Origin: Nyssa sinensis
Lineage: Eukaryota > Streptophyta > Magnoliopsida > Cornales > Nyssaceae
DNA: 64,000 bases
Reading direction: 5' to 3'
Assembly (NCBI GenBank): GCA_008638375.1
Contig: CM018032.1
Location: 32,738,751-32,802,750, forward strand
The notes under the pieces were generated by a model. That model saw only the letters and a list, made by a program, of their open reading frames with translations. It did no database searches and had not been told where the DNA came from. A program made the position numbers and the translations under genes. Positions 12,565 through 24,985 of this stretch are shown here, in pieces. Positions within the stretch are counted from its first letter, which is position 1. The number at the start of each line of letters is the position of its first letter.

Positions 12565-15500
12565 TGTCACGACCCGAAACCCACCCTATGCAGATCTCGT
12601 GTCGCGGGGCCAACCCGAAGGCCTTCCCTACTTTTTCCGTTCCAGTATCATAATACTAATATGCAATGTATTAAAAATTTTAAACAATGAACAGCAGAAG
12701 TCTTTATCAATTACAGTAATCCAGTGGAAGTCTTTTTAAATAAATTACACAGCGGAAGTCTGTTAAATACATGACATAGTTCTACATAATTCAAAATGAG
12801 AACTAAACGTAACCAGCACCCGAGGGTGGTGAATACATGGGAGAACTAACATAGACTGAACAGTACTTCAAAATGTCCCCCTACGCTCTCAGGCTCCTAC
12901 TGGGGTCTCGCAGCGTCATCACCTGAAATGGGGGTAAGTGGGGTGGAATGAGCTATGAAGCTCAGCAAGTAAACCAGATCTCTGACACTGGTATCGATGA
13001 TTATAAAGAGCATGAATCCATGAATAAAATATGATAGCCAATCATAAGAAAGAAGATGCTGTGATAGCCAATGAGAACAGTTGCCACGATGGCCAATAAA
13101 TAGTGGGGCACAATATTCAATCAGAAGTAATGAATAAGCAGTGATAAGATTTCTCAACAATAACCTGTCACAATAAAAGTACTGCCACAATAAAACGATG
13201 TCAATCAAACCAATGAACAACGTAAGATAATCCATAAGAAACAGTAATCCATAAGGTACAGTAGCCATTCAACAATATATCCATAACAATAATCCAATGG
13301 AGATGCTTATAATCTGTAGTAGGGAATGGCAACCCCTCTGTGTAATTCGAGGCCCGGCATACCTCTCAGTTAAACTCACATCTTTTGCCACACGTCCGTT
13401 CACGGACTAATTCGTCACAGAAGCATCGGATGGATATTGTGACTGAGCACAATTCCAACATTTATAAACATAGCATGATCATTTGTGATTCCATAAGGAG
13501 TATGAAAATGGAATATCATATATACAGTAAAGCATAACAGTAAGCCTTTCAAGGCATGGTTCAATACAATAACAATAGTACAATAGTCAATCAATGTCCA
13601 CAAGATAGAACAATATCGCATTGTGGATAACAATAACGTGAGGTACTTTCAAGAGTACTAGTTTGGCAGTAAAGAGAATAAACTTGGCTTTAGAAACACC
13701 ACATGGAAGAGAAAGTGATCCACTTACCTCTATCGTGATTTTAGATCAGGAATCCGTGAGTAAACCCTTGCCTTTCGAGTTCCCTATATATCAGTGAATA
13801 CGTTTCAGAATAAATGCTATTCATCAAATTTTATACCTTTCTATCATAAGTATTTCAAATACTATTTTAAACTTTACCATTGAGTCCGGAATGCCGAAGA
13901 AAGTCGGTTTAGGCTTTCGCGGAATTCCATTTGGACCTTTGTACTAAAAAGGGCAAAATAGTCATTTTGCACTTTTACGGTATTTTATCCTTTGGGGTAT
14001 CATCTCGTAAAACGGACCCCACCATTGGACTCAGAACGTCCGAGATAATAGGTTTTGACTATTCATTTGTATCGTTTGGACTTCGTTTGACCCAATTTTG
14101 AAATAGGGGCATTATTGTAAAAATTAATATTTAATTAATTTTCTGTTTGGGCCTTAGTGTAATTTTTCAAAACATTTGGGGCCGGTTCATAAATTCCATA
14201 AGCTGCGGTCTGAACCAGTTGGTTCAGACCTAAAAACCCTAAACCGGTCTGCCTATTCACTGAACCAAACGGTTCAGTCCATTCAGAGAACCGGATTCCA
14301 ATATCCTGGTTCCCTATCCTTATCCGTGGTTTGGATAACCCCCAAACCCCATTTCTATTTATTATCCCTGCAACCAAACAGCCCAATCTCATTTAAATCA
14401 AAACTTAAAATGACACAGCTTCGGTCCCATTTATTTTCGGTCGGGTACCGACCCGATCCGTACCCGGATCCGTCCTAGTTTTGACCCGATAGCCCCCACG
14501 CTTTTCCGGTCTTCTTCCCCACTGCTCCGGTAGGGTTCCGGCGGTGCACAGCCACCTTCTCCGGCGACGGTGACTCATTTTCAATCATTTTCTAAGCCGT
14601 TTTGAATGTCAATCTTTTCTATTTTCCATGTAAATTATATTTCTAACTTTATTTTTCAATGTAACCCTTCAATTCTTCACGAAATAGGGGTTGAACATTT
14701 CCGGCCGAATCTCCGGCCAAGTGACAGTTTCTATTTCATGACGTTTTAGGCACGGTTTTGACCCCTAATTGCTTCTAACAGCTTTCTGCATATCATAGGG
14801 TCATGCTAGGGTCGATTTAAACAAGGTTTAATGCATATACTATCACATGGCCGACTATTCTCTATAACCTGCAACTCCCGATTTCTCTATGGTTTCTCAA
14901 CCTTTTAACCTGATTCTTTTTGCAAAATAATCTATATTTCATGCTTGTTTAGATCCTATAATCATATATAAGCTTCATGCTTTAAATCTCAAAAACAGAA
15001 CTAAAGCTTGCTTACCTGGGTTTCGGATTTCAGCCCACTATGACCCTCCAAACTTCCTGTTTATGCTCCTTAGTTCTTTGCCAAAGTATTCTCTCAACTT
15101 TGGTCTCCTTTGTGCCTTTAAACCCACACCCGTAGGCTCATATTTGTAGAGAGAAGTTTCCACCGCCTCTCTCTCTTTTCTCTCTCTCTCTCTCTCGGTT
15201 CCTCCCCCTTCTATGGCCTCTTTCTTTGACCTAGGTCTGTATTCTCTCTGCCAAATGCAGCCTTTGCATTAAATGTTTGAGAGACTTGTGTTACACTCAT
15301 GTATACATATATATCATATTATATATATATAACACACACACACTTCACACCTAGCCGACACACACACACTCTCTTTGGTGCCTGCATACTGCCCAAGGGC
15401 AGTTTCCCTTTTTCCTTTTTTCCTTTCTTTTTGTTTCTTATGTAGATATACATATATACATAAATACATCATACATATATAATACATTATATCTTATACA

Positions 15501-15837
15501 TATATACACATGAAATACACCTCTTTTATACATGTATATACATGTATATGTAGGGGTCTAATTCCATTTTAAATCATATTTGCATACACTGATTTTAATC
15601 AAGCTATGTATCTACGTTCACGTATGCATGCATGGGAATGCGTGCATGCATGCATTTCGATGCAATGCCCTGTAATGCTCGGGTGTTACCCAGCCCTGGT
15701 CATTCGTTTCCATGATTACAGTCTCCTGTCTTTCATTTCGATGAGAATATTATGATATTCATATCTTATCGTTCAAGTTACATGTTTTAACCGACCTACC
15801 TCGGTATACGTGACGTATCCCGGGTCGGGATATTACA
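12565..15837 (-). repeat. Solo LTR S1, A family, minus strand
   Basis: Reads TGTCACGACCCG at the left and GGGATATTACA at the right, the reverse complement of A-family LTR ends, and contains no internal region. Flanks are GATTA (left) and TATTA (right), a 5-bp duplication with one change. Length 3273 bp fits the intact LTR size inferred for A. A first donor (CCCAG then GTAAGC) is near 15015, and the late acceptor TTTCAG is at 12923-12928 on the minus strand. The TATA position seen in the 26110 copy looks mutated (near 15145). Confidence 0.92.
13728..13783 (-). other. Putative LTR leader microexon (S1)
   Basis: On the minus strand: ATATAG, then a 56-nt segment starting GGAACTCGAAAGGCAAGGG, then GTAAGTGG. 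Homologous to 1866-1921. Confidence 0.4.
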
Positions 15838-17237
15838 TATTAATTTGATGTTAAATGAAGCTGCATGTTGTGGATAGAAGAAGCGGTAGAATTGGGAATG
15901 GATTGGAGGATCTGATGAGTTGCTATACAGGGAGTGCAACAGATCGGCATGCATATATGCATGACAGTAGCGGTAGAGGCACTAAAGCGTCCTTAGAAGG
16001 AGAACAGACCAGTCGATGGTGGATTACCCACTGTCCAGGCAGTGAGGGAGATTGATCCTTACTGATGGTGTAGCAGGCCTTAATAGTTGTTGCAGTTCAG
16101 GCTGGCATCTTAGTTGGAGACTAACTTTGTTCAATTGATAAAGTAGATTTTTCTACGCAGCTCCTAAAATGAAAGATCGGAATGGGTTCTTGAAGTATTA
16201 AGGTATGAACTATTTCATTCTTGTCAGAATTTGGGTACAGTGAGGGTTAAGTCATTTTAATTTTAAATTTGAAAAACATATGACTTGTTTGGCAATAGGT
16301 GTAATAGACTGAGAAATTGGGATAAGATATTTCCGTTTTAAGTAACTAGTGAATTGTGAACAAGACTGTTTATAGAGTTTTAAATTAACTTTAAGTATTT
16401 ACAGTTCAGCGAACAAATTAACTGGAATCACAAAATAGCTGACTTTTAATAATTCCGAATCAGTCGGCCTTTTAAGGATATTTACCAACCAGTCGACTAT
16501 TTAAGACAAAGTTTAAATTAATTATTTCTTTAATAATTCAAAGCAAAGTCCAAACGAGATAAATAAATAGTCAATTTTTATTATCTCGAACCTTTCGAAC
16601 CCAATGGTGATGTCAAAATTATAAAAAGGAGTCCCGAGAATAAGAGACACGTAAAGTACAAAATGACAGTTTTGCCCTTTTCAATCCAGGAGTCCGATTT
16701 AAGATCCGTAAAAGCCTAAACCACTTTTATTCGACGTTATAGACACAATAACGAAGTCTAAATTAGTAATTAAGATACCGATAGTAAAGATAATTATATT
16801 TGAATATAAAATATAAATCGGTTACAGCTATAGACTGAATTCATTTCCAAATGACAGGCACGTCTAAAGATAAAGGAAAGGAAATAGCCTGAGTCCTAAG
16901 AATCAGTAAAAGGAGTAAGTAATCTCTGATCTCTGTATGTGCTACATTCCAAGCCAAGTCATAGCTCTTTCCATATACATTGCTTATTGTACTCCTTACA
17001 CGATCATCATAATTTATAGAACCACATCGATATTGTTCTATCATGTGGGAAGCATTTGATGATGTTCATACATATATCTTGATCATGATGGTATATTTGT
17101 ATATTGAATTCTTGTTGTACATTCGTACCTAGGGCTGTAAAGGCCAGACAGTTGTGTTCAATCATAGTTTCACTTTATTCTTCATGGATGATATTTAAGT
17201 GTCGGATTTGTGATCAATCACATTTCCATCTGATGCC

Positions 17238-17432
17238 AGTTAAGACCTTCGGGTCTAGATATGACCTTCGGGTCTAGACATAATTTACTTTGGATCCAGA
17301 TATGATCTTCGGGTCTAGTTAGGACCTTCGGGTCTAGATATGACCTTCGGGTCTAGTTAAGACTTTCGGGTCTAGTTAAGACCTTCGGGTCTAGATATGA
17401 CCTTCGGGTCTAGTTATGACCTTCGGGTCTAG
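17238..17432 (+). repeat. Tandem UUCG-hairpin array, second LTR copy of B
   Basis: Same array as 6514-6709, with the same variant units in the same order; the eighth unit lacks the extra G found in the first copy. Confidence 0.75.
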
Positions 17433-18144
17433 CATCATGGCATCGCAGATTCGTTGCTATCAGTATCTTATATTGTTGATGTTATCGATATTTGTAACTT
17501 GAACATATTCATGTTTATGTGTGACTTTGAAATTTCACAGCTTTTATTCAGCACATATGATTATATTGTCAGACAGATCTTCCTTGTTTATCTTTGAATT
17601 TCTTATCCTCTGATGATCATAGATGAGTTCAGTATTTATGACTGGCTAGCATATCTGCATTTATCTTAATTCTTTCATGGATAGTGCCTCTATTCTTGTA
17701 CACATGACAGAGCAAAAGAGAATTACTTACTGAGCTTTAGTTAGCTCACCCCAAACTTACCACCCCTTTCAGGAAATGAAGATTGTAGAAGAGCCGCAAC
17801 AGTAGCAGTAGCAGTAGCAGTAGCAGCTATCTAAATAACAGTGGACATACTTTTGAAGTTGCAGGGTAATGCTTAGTACAGATAGTCTTATAGCTCTCCC
17901 ACGTTATCCACGTCTTGGAAAGATTAGTTGTATTAAGAATTTTATATTCCGCATTTTGAGAACACTTTATGTATAACATGCAACCTTACCTAAATATTTA
18001 TTTAAGTCTTCCGCATATTTAGTTGTTGCATGATAGTGACACTGATTGTGTAGTAAGATAAGAACCCTTGATTCGACACCCAATGTCGGATCGGGTGCAC
18101 GGCTCGAGATCCGCATAGGGTGGGTCTCGGGTCGTGTCACAAGG

Positions 18145-18801
18145 GAGCCAAACATGAACTGGCAACGATTTACTGTGATCTTCAATAAGAAGTACTTCTC
18201 CCAAGAAGTACGGAACCGCAGAGTTGCCGAATTCATGGTACTGCAACAGGGGTCGATGACTGTGGAGCAATACAAGGCCACTTTTACTGAATTGGCCAGA
18301 TTTGCCCCTGATTGTATCAGAACTGAGGATCTGAAGGCTCGTAAATTTGAGGAAGGATTGAGGTGGTCTATCAAGGATAGACTAGTACCCTATTGACTGA
18401 CTACTTACGATGATGTCGTGGAAACGGCTCGGATCATAGAAAGGAGTGGCGAAGAATTCGCCAAGAGGCGAGGGAACCAAAAGCGTGGAGGCAACCAGAA
18501 TAAGAGGCAAGGGCCTTCTACTTCAGGACAGGGATCTACATTTACCAGACCTGGAGCTGCATCACAGGCGACAGGGTCCGGTCAGAAGAAACAGAGCAAC
18601 ACTAAAAAGGGGGCAGCCAAGTGCTGTCGTTGCAATAAGATCCACAAAGGCCAATGTCTCAAGGACAGCAACGCTTGCTACTTCTGTGGCCAAGAGGGAC
18701 ATTATGGGAGAGAATGCCCTCAGAAGGATCAGGCCACGCCCAGCACTACTTCGGTTAAAGCACCAACAACCGGAATAGCACCACCTAGACCTCCGACCTA
18801 A
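18145..18801 (+). pseudogene. gag: gag, C-terminal part with double zinc knuckle (element A)
   Basis: Continues gag in frame after the B insertion (EPNMNWQRFTVIF, then YFSQEVRNRR, typical of the retrotransposon gag domain). TGA at 18394-18396 interrupts it after RLVPY; a CGA origin is likely. Downstream is a basic, Gln/Gly-rich stretch. It is followed by CRCNKIHKGQC and by CYFCGQEGHYGREC at 18676-18717, a clear CX2CX4HX4C knuckle that binds the element RNA in the particle. The frame stops at TAA 18799-18801, before the protease. Confidence 0.85.
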
Positions 18802-19107
18802 AGAAGTGGACAGGGGAACGTCCAGCAGCAGGCAGAACGAGTTTTCTCCCTTTTACCAGGAGACGTGCAGGCTACAACCTCTGTAGTCGCAGGTACTCTT
18901 TTAGTATGCTCACAGCCTGCTCATGTTTTATTTGACACTGGATCTACACATTCATTTGTATCCCCTACATATGCTGCTAGAATGAACCTAGTGACGGAAC
19001 CCTTAGGGTATTTATTGAATGTTTCTATACCATCGGGGAAATCATTGTTGGGGGATACCATGTATAGGAAGTGTGGGATAGAGATTGGGGATACATTTAT
19101 TGGCTAA
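18802..19107 (+). pseudogene. Aspartic protease domain (element A)
   Basis: Same frame as gag after the TAA. The active-site motif LFDTGSTHSF is intact (Asp-Thr-Gly at 18934-18942), followed by the usual VSPTYAARM and a strand ending GIEIGDTF. The reading frame is lost near 19103 by a small indel; the protease continues in another frame as [20 protein letters not shown] from about 19105. Normally this protease cuts the gag-pol polyprotein inside the particle. Confidence 0.8.
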
Positions 19108-20869
19108 CCTTATACCCTTGGAAATTTGTGGATTCGATGTTATCCTTGGAATAGATTGGCTGGCTGCTAATCACGCTACGATAGACTGTGTGGCCAAACG
19201 AGTCCTCATACAGAACCCCCAGTTTCCAACAGTTAACTTTGAGGGGACAGGGGTGGCTTCCCCACCCTACTTCGTTTCCTCTATCCAGGCAAGGCGTCTG
19301 CTTCGCAAGGGATGTCACGGATTCTTATGTAGTGTTCAAGACACTGATTCCCAGCAGCCTGAGTTAGAGAAGATTCTCATTGCTAGGGAATTTCCCGGAG
19401 TATTCTTGGATGATCTTCTAAGAATGCCCATAGACAAAGAGATCGAGTTTTGCATCGACGTATTGCCAGGCACTACACCGATATCCAAGACTCCATATAG
19501 GATGGCACCGGCAGAGCTGAAGGAGTTGAAGCTCCAGTTGCAAGAATTATTGGACAAGGGTTTTATACGACCCAGCTCGTCACCATGGGGTGCGCCTGTA
19601 TTGTTCGTAAAGAAAAAGGATGGAACTATGAGACTGTGTATCGACTATCGCAAGTTGAACAAAGTTACCATCCAGAACAAATATCCACTGCTTAGAGTAG
19701 ATGATTTGTTCGACCAATTGAAAGGGGCCCAAGTGTTCTCGAAGATCGACCTGAGGTCCGGCTATCACCAGTTGAAGGTCAGACCCACTGACATTCAGAA
19801 GGCAGCATTTAGGACACGGTATGGACACTACGAGTTCCTTGTTATGCCATTTCGGGTGACCAATGCCCCAGCTGCATTCATGGACATGATGAACCGTGTG
19901 TTCAAGCCGTACTTGGATGACTTCGTGATTGTATTTATAGACGACATCTTGGTTTACTCAAAGAACCAGGAAGAACACGAGGTACATCTGAGGAGAGTCC
20001 TACAGAAGTTAGGGGAGCAGAAGTTATACGCTAAGTTGAAGAAATGCGAATTCTGGCTTCCTAGTATAGCATTTCTGGGACACGTGATCAGTAAAGAGGG
20101 AATCTCTGTTGATTCTCAGAAGATCGAGGCAATCATGAATTGGCCTCAACCTATGAGTGTCACGGAAGTGCAAAGTTTCATGGGGTTAGCAAGCTACTAT
20201 AGGAGATTTGTCAAGGACTTCTCCAAAATAGCTACGCCTATTACCAAACTGACCCGGAAGGGTGTTCTTTTTGTTTGGACAGAGGAACAAGAAAAGAGTT
20301 TCCAAGAGTTAAAGGAGCGTTTGGTTACAGCTCCTATATTGACAGTACCAGAAGGAACTGACGGTTTTGTAATTTACAGTGATGCCTCGTTCAAGGGCTT
20401 AGGGTGTGTGTTAATGCAGAATGGAAAAGTGGTAGCATATGCTTCATGACAGTTGAGACCCCATGAGGGGAACTATCCGACACACGACCTTGAGCTAGCA
20501 GCCATTGTCTTCGCCTTGAAGATATGGAGACATTATTTATACGGAGCCACGTGCGAAATCTTCACCGACCATAAGAGCCTCAAATATCTGTTTACACAGA
20601 AGGAGCTCAATATGAGACAACGCCGTTGGTTGGAATTGTTGAAGGACTACGAGGTTAGCATACAGTACCACTCAGGAAAGGCAAACGTGGTAGCTGACGC
20701 TCTTAGTAGAAAGTCATCAGGGAGTTTAGCTTGCCTGTTGACGGCACAGACAAAGATACTGAGAGACTTGGAGGCTATGGAAATAGAGATAGTTCTGCCC
20801 AGCTCCGAGGCACTATGTGCCAACGTCACAGTCAGTTTGTCGATTGTGGACAAGATCAAGGGGCAGTAG
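19105..20869 (+). pseudogene. pol: Protease end, reverse transcriptase and RNase H (element A)
   Basis: Order: protease flap (DVILGIDWL), linker, RT and RNase H. RT motifs include [26 protein letters not shown], and the catalytic box FIDDILVYS at 19934-19963, intact. The usual FGLTNAP motif reads FRVTNAP, an unusual Gly-to-Arg change. RNase H follows ([10 protein letters not shown] with Asp at 20381-20383, [29 protein letters not shown]). TGA at 20447-20449 replaces the Arg of the common YASRQL motif; TAG at 20867-20869 probably replaces Gln. The element could not make a full pol without repair. Confidence 0.9.
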
Positions 20870-21191
20870 ACTCATGATGAGAAGCTAGCTAAGCTTCTTC
20901 AAGAGATTGAGACAAGCATAGACTCCGAGTACTCAGTGAAAGATGGAATATTGTATTATCAGGGTAGGATCTGCGTACCCGATGTACCCGAAATCAGAAA
21001 GGAGATTCTCGATGAAGCACACAGTTCAAAATTTGCTTTACATCCAGGGGGCACCAAAATGTATCACAATGTTAAGGATACTTATTGGTGGTCTGGGATG
21101 AAACGTCACATAGCTGAGTACATAGCACGATGTGTCAAGTGCCAGCAAATTAAGGTAGAACATCAGAAGCCTGGAGGACTTCTGCAGTCAC
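20870..21191 (+). pseudogene. Integrase N-terminal zinc-binding domain (element A)
   Basis: THDEKLAKLLQEIE leads into DGILYYQGRICVP, then the HHCC domain: His in AHSSKF and LHPGGTKM, Cys in ARCVKCQQIK. The frame is cut at 21191 by solo LTR S2, with GTCAC duplicated on each side, and resumes in frame at 24986 ([10 protein letters not shown]). Confidence 0.88.
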
Positions 21192-21414
21192 TGTAACACC
21201 CCGACCCTGATTAAGTAATGATTAGTTACTAATCATTTATCTGAACCAAACATAAAGAATAATTAAGAAGCTAACCTAATTAGGAGTTGACCAGAAGAAA
21301 CGGCGTCGAAAAATAAGTTACAGAATAAAAGTTAAGTAGGAAATAGTGAAACTGCATTAATGCGTAGCCAAACAGGGCCTAAGCCCTAAATATGGAAAAA
21401 GGACCAAAAAATGT

Positions 21415-21490
21415 GGCCAAGAGGATTTGATCCCTTGACCAAACTGGGCAAAATCTGTTTTACCAAAAAAATTACCATCTAGGCTAGGAG
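21415..21490 (-). other. tRNA-like module, antisense in LTR S2
   Basis: On the minus strand: CTAGCCTAGATGGTAA resembles a Pol III A box/D arm (TAGCTCAGTTGGTA). About 45 bases on, GGTCAAGGGATCAAATCC resembles a B box/T arm. Total length 76 nt, as for a tRNA. The homologous place in the C family has a similar module. It is not a functional tRNA: no good acceptor stem seen. Confidence 0.45.
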
Positions 21491-23669
21491 CACTTTTGTG
21501 TATACATGTGGAAAGATATATATTTAAATAGCACTCAAATTTGGCCATTCCCCAAAGTGACCAATAGCCAAGCATGCAACACATCAGCATGCATCACCCT
21601 ATGCTATAGCCCATCATGCCTATCCCACCATGATTACATCTCCTCCCAACCAAATTGCATGCAAACCCATCATGCACTTGGGGGAGATGAAACATCAAGA
21701 AAAGAAATCTGATTATTGATATGCAATCTTCATATATGCATGGAGGAAAGATCAGAACTGTAGAGAGGAAGTTAGAGAGAGAAAGTGGGTTAGAAAGAGG
21801 GAGTTAGAGAGAGAAAGCTTGAGTTGTGGGAATCCATTGAAGGAGCTTAGAAGAAGCTAGAGACTGGAACTGAAGGGCTGCACGACTGAGAGGGGACCCA
21901 AATCCAACCCTTGAAGCTCCTGCTCGAGCTCAACAGTGAAGAGACCACTGTTCAAAGGCTAGTATTCAAAAACTTTTTAAAAATTTTCCTGCTTTATTTA
22001 GCTACTGTTTTATAGATTTAAGGCTGTTAATGCATGTATATTGATTAAATAAAAGAACTGGGTTGGTTGTGCATGTTTGGACTAACAAAACTGCCCAAAC
22101 CACGAACCCGTAGCTAAACCGCCATTAATGGAGCTTGAAGTTGCAGGTCTGATCCGACCTCAACCACATGGACTTTTAGTGGTCAATACATGAAATAGAC
22201 CATGGCAGGACCTAGAAAACTACCACCCGCGACCTAGAGACCTAGGTCTAAGCCCTCAAAACCGAGGCTATTCTTCTCGGCCCAAAAACCCAACCTTTAA
22301 ACTAGACCCCTAAACCGAGATTTAAGGATGGGGGATCGAAGCCCTTGCTGTGGGGACTTCATAGAACCAAACCCCGTCCAAAATGGTGAAGAAACAAGGG
22401 TTTACTATGGAGTTGCAGGTTCGAGTATTCAAGCTTAGACCGAACGATTGGGTTGGTTTTAGAGTATCAAAATAATGCCAAAATGTCTCTTAAACATTCG
22501 GTAGCCCATATCACCTAAAAACAGAGATCGAATCAGCTTAAAAAGTCACGAAATCAAAGATTTTGAAAACTGAAAATTAGGGCAACAGTGCCCTGTTTGA
22601 TGAAGAAGACGACGAGTCGACCGAGTCGACTCGTCCAACGCGTCTAGACCCACTGAATCGACTCAAACACGTGTCAACCTAAGACCGTGCCACCGTTTAA
22701 TCGAAACTGCGCCGTTTTGGTTTAAACGTTTTAAATTAAAACCTGGAGATGGCCTGTTTGGTTACAGTGGTAAGAAATTAAATTTGGGAATTGGAGTAGG
22801 CTATCCGTGGATAAGGGGTTTAATGGGGCTATGGCATTCCGGTTTTCCTGAAGTGGACTAGACCGGCTGGTTCAGTGAGTTGGTCGACCGGTCTAGGGTT
22901 TCAAACCCAAAACCCACTGGTTCACAGGAAAATTTAAAATAAATAAAACCAAGGTTTCTAGTATTTACAAAATGACCCCAACAGTTTTAGGAAATTCAAC
23001 TCTGCCCCAGATTCTGGAATTTTATTCCATTTATACCCCTGATAAATTAATAAATAATAAATTAAGTTATTTAATTAATTTATTAATCAAATAAAAATGA
23101 CCAAATTACCCCTAGGTCATAAATAAGTCAAACGGAGTCCGAATAAAGTAAACGAATAGTGGATTTTGACTATTTTGGATGTTCCAGACTCAATGGTGTG
23201 GTCCGTTTTACGAGACAAGGCTTCAAAAATTACGATACGTTAAAGTACAAATTACCAAATTGCCCCTAATGTAGTCGATGCCCAAATAAGACAAGTTATT
23301 AGTGTAATCTTATTTTCTTGGGCCTTCTGAGATCAACAGTGAGGTCCGATTCACGAGACGGGACTCCAAAAAATATGACGCGCGAAATGACCATACCCCT
23401 AAGGTACCCGAAGCCCAAATGAAACTAAAAGATAGTCTATTTTGACTATGTCGGACATTCCAAACCCAACGGTGAAGTCCATAACACCAAAATAGGTACT
23501 AAAAATTTAGTCACGTGAAAAATAAAACTCATCAAGTCACCACGAGTTGACCACTAAGACCAATCCTAGGAAGTTAGAATACGTCAGGCCTAAAATTAAA
23601 TGAAAGAGCATGAATAGGTAACGATTTAAGGTAAATGTGAAGTTAACGAGTTCTTTATAATTTTCTTAG

Positions 23670-23723
23670 GAAATACAAAGGAAAGGGAAAAGCCCACCAG
23701 TAGTGCAAACCCGGGGAATCAAG
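23670..23723 (+). other. Putative LTR leader microexon (S2), best splice signals
   Basis: Preceded by TTTATAATTTTCTTAG, a good pyrimidine-rich acceptor, and followed by GTGAGTAACC after AATCAAG. Length 54 nt. Its start, GAAATACAAAGGAAAGGG, is homologous to the A and S3 segments. Confidence 0.5.
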
Positions 23724-24796
23724 GTGAGTAACCTCACATTTGAAGTGGAGATTTAATTCCACGGATTTGAATGATGTTTTAAATATCAAATTCTGTCTTT
23801 ACACAATTCTGTTTTAAATATTCTGTTATGATATGCTTCCTAAATAATTTACTACTGTCCCTTGAGATATACTTCTGCATGTCTAAAATTTCGATTTCAA
23901 ATGTTATTATATATCCTGATTTACATGTTTCACGTATTTCAATACCCTATCATGAGATTATGAACTGTATGTTTTGAATGCTTTTAAATGCATCCACACG
24001 AAGGAATTATGGGTTAAATGCTTTTAAATGCAAGATAAATTGTGCATAAGCACCATGGATTTCTATCGGGTTTCTTAGGGACCCAACTACGATACGAATA
24101 AATGCCAGGTAGCAGGATCTAATCCCCCAGGCATATGAGATATCTCCACGAAAAGTAAAATGGGAATCTGGTTCGAAACGGATTCTGTTAATGAAAGTGA
24201 TAAGGTGTGTGTTGAAAATGGAAGCAGGCTTTTTCCTCATTTTCACCATGCATATTTACATGATTTGAAATTCATATACTCTATTCCGAAAGTACAAGTT
24301 AGCTTGAATACTGTAATGTTTCAAAGCCATTGTTTAAAGAATGCATGTACTCTATGTTCCAAGTATACGAGCAATTGGTAGTGAGTATTTTACAAAATTC
24401 TCACGTGCGAAACCACTACCAATTGAAACCCATGATAGATGTTAGAATTACTCACTGGGCTTCTCGAAGCTCACCCCATTCCCTAACATTTTTCAGGTGA
24501 TGACGATGGGTGGACCCTTGCCCAATTTGGGGAGGAATGATAGGCAGCTCCATTAGGATTCTGGAGATATTTTGGGATGTATTAGGGCCTATGGTTGGTC
24601 GAATTTTGATGTCGTACTTTTGGACAATTATGTATTTAAGCCCAAGAGGCAACCACATATGTACTTAAGCCCTTGAGGCATTCGAATATGTATCATGTAT
24701 AAGACTTTAATTTTTAGTATGCTCTGATGTGATTATTCATGTGTACCGCTATGAAGAGCGACAGTACCGGACGGCTGTGCGAAAGTTTTTAAAAGA

Positions 24797-24834
<38 letters not shown>

Positions 24835-24985
24835 GAAAAGGGTTTTTCACGCTTCCGCAAATCAAGGCCGCACCGCTATTCGATACCGTCGCCCATGTTT
24901 TGCCTTGCCCTCAGGCTCCCGGGCCTGAAGGCGGCGGTCGCGATCCGAGATCCGCACAGGGTGGGTTTCGGGTCGTGACAGTCAC

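Larger units (their letters stand above)
3807..18139 (+). mobile_element. Element B: gypsy-type element with 3.6 kb LTRs, non-coding interior, inserted in gag of A
   Basis: Flanked by perfect 5-bp duplications CAAGG (3802-3806 and 18140-18144). It has two near-identical LTRs, a Met primer site after the first and a polypurine tract before the second. Over the first 1.3 kb of the LTR pair I count about 16 substitutions, so the insertion is fairly young. The 3.8 kb interior has no intact gene, only eroded RNase H/integrase sequence (10320-11000). It is best read as a non-autonomous, LARD-like relative of the A lineage. Its 3' LTR is itself interrupted by solo LTR S1. Confidence 0.9.
11252..18139 (+). 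repeat. 3' LTR of element B, interrupted by S1
   Basis: The LTR occupies 11252-12564 and 15838-18139, about 3.6 kb once S1 is removed, and matches the 5' LTR. It ends GTCGTGTCA, followed by the duplication CAAGG and the rest of gag of A. TTTCAG lies at 17767-17772. Confidence 0.9.
21192..24980 (+). repeat. Solo LTR S2, inserted in integrase of A
   Basis: Starts TGTAACACCCCGACCC, ends GGGTCGTGACA, and is flanked by perfect GTCAC duplications (21187-21191, 24981-24985). No internal region, so it is a solo LTR of 3789 bp. Contents: a tRNA-like module (21415-21490), TATA-like TATTTAAATAGC near 21520-21532, GA-rich tracts at 21745-21815, a putative microexon at 23670-23723, late acceptor TTTCAG at 24491-24496, and an A-rich run at 24800-24840. 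The ends resemble those of A and B, but the interior is a different family, closer to C. Confidence 0.93.

Noticed and set aside
14176..14478. 100-codon plus-strand frame
   Set aside because: Runs antisense through solo LTR S1, in a zone conserved as DNA in other LTRs of the family.
18046..18144. Start of the 116-codon frame as a real gag start
   Set aside because: Its first 31 or so codons are the end of the B LTR reading into gag of A. The true gag start is at 3414.
24785..24842. SINE or retrogene poly(A) tail
   Set aside because: The A-run is inside LTR S2, whose GTCAC duplications lie at the LTR ends, and no SINE body or separate duplication abuts it.
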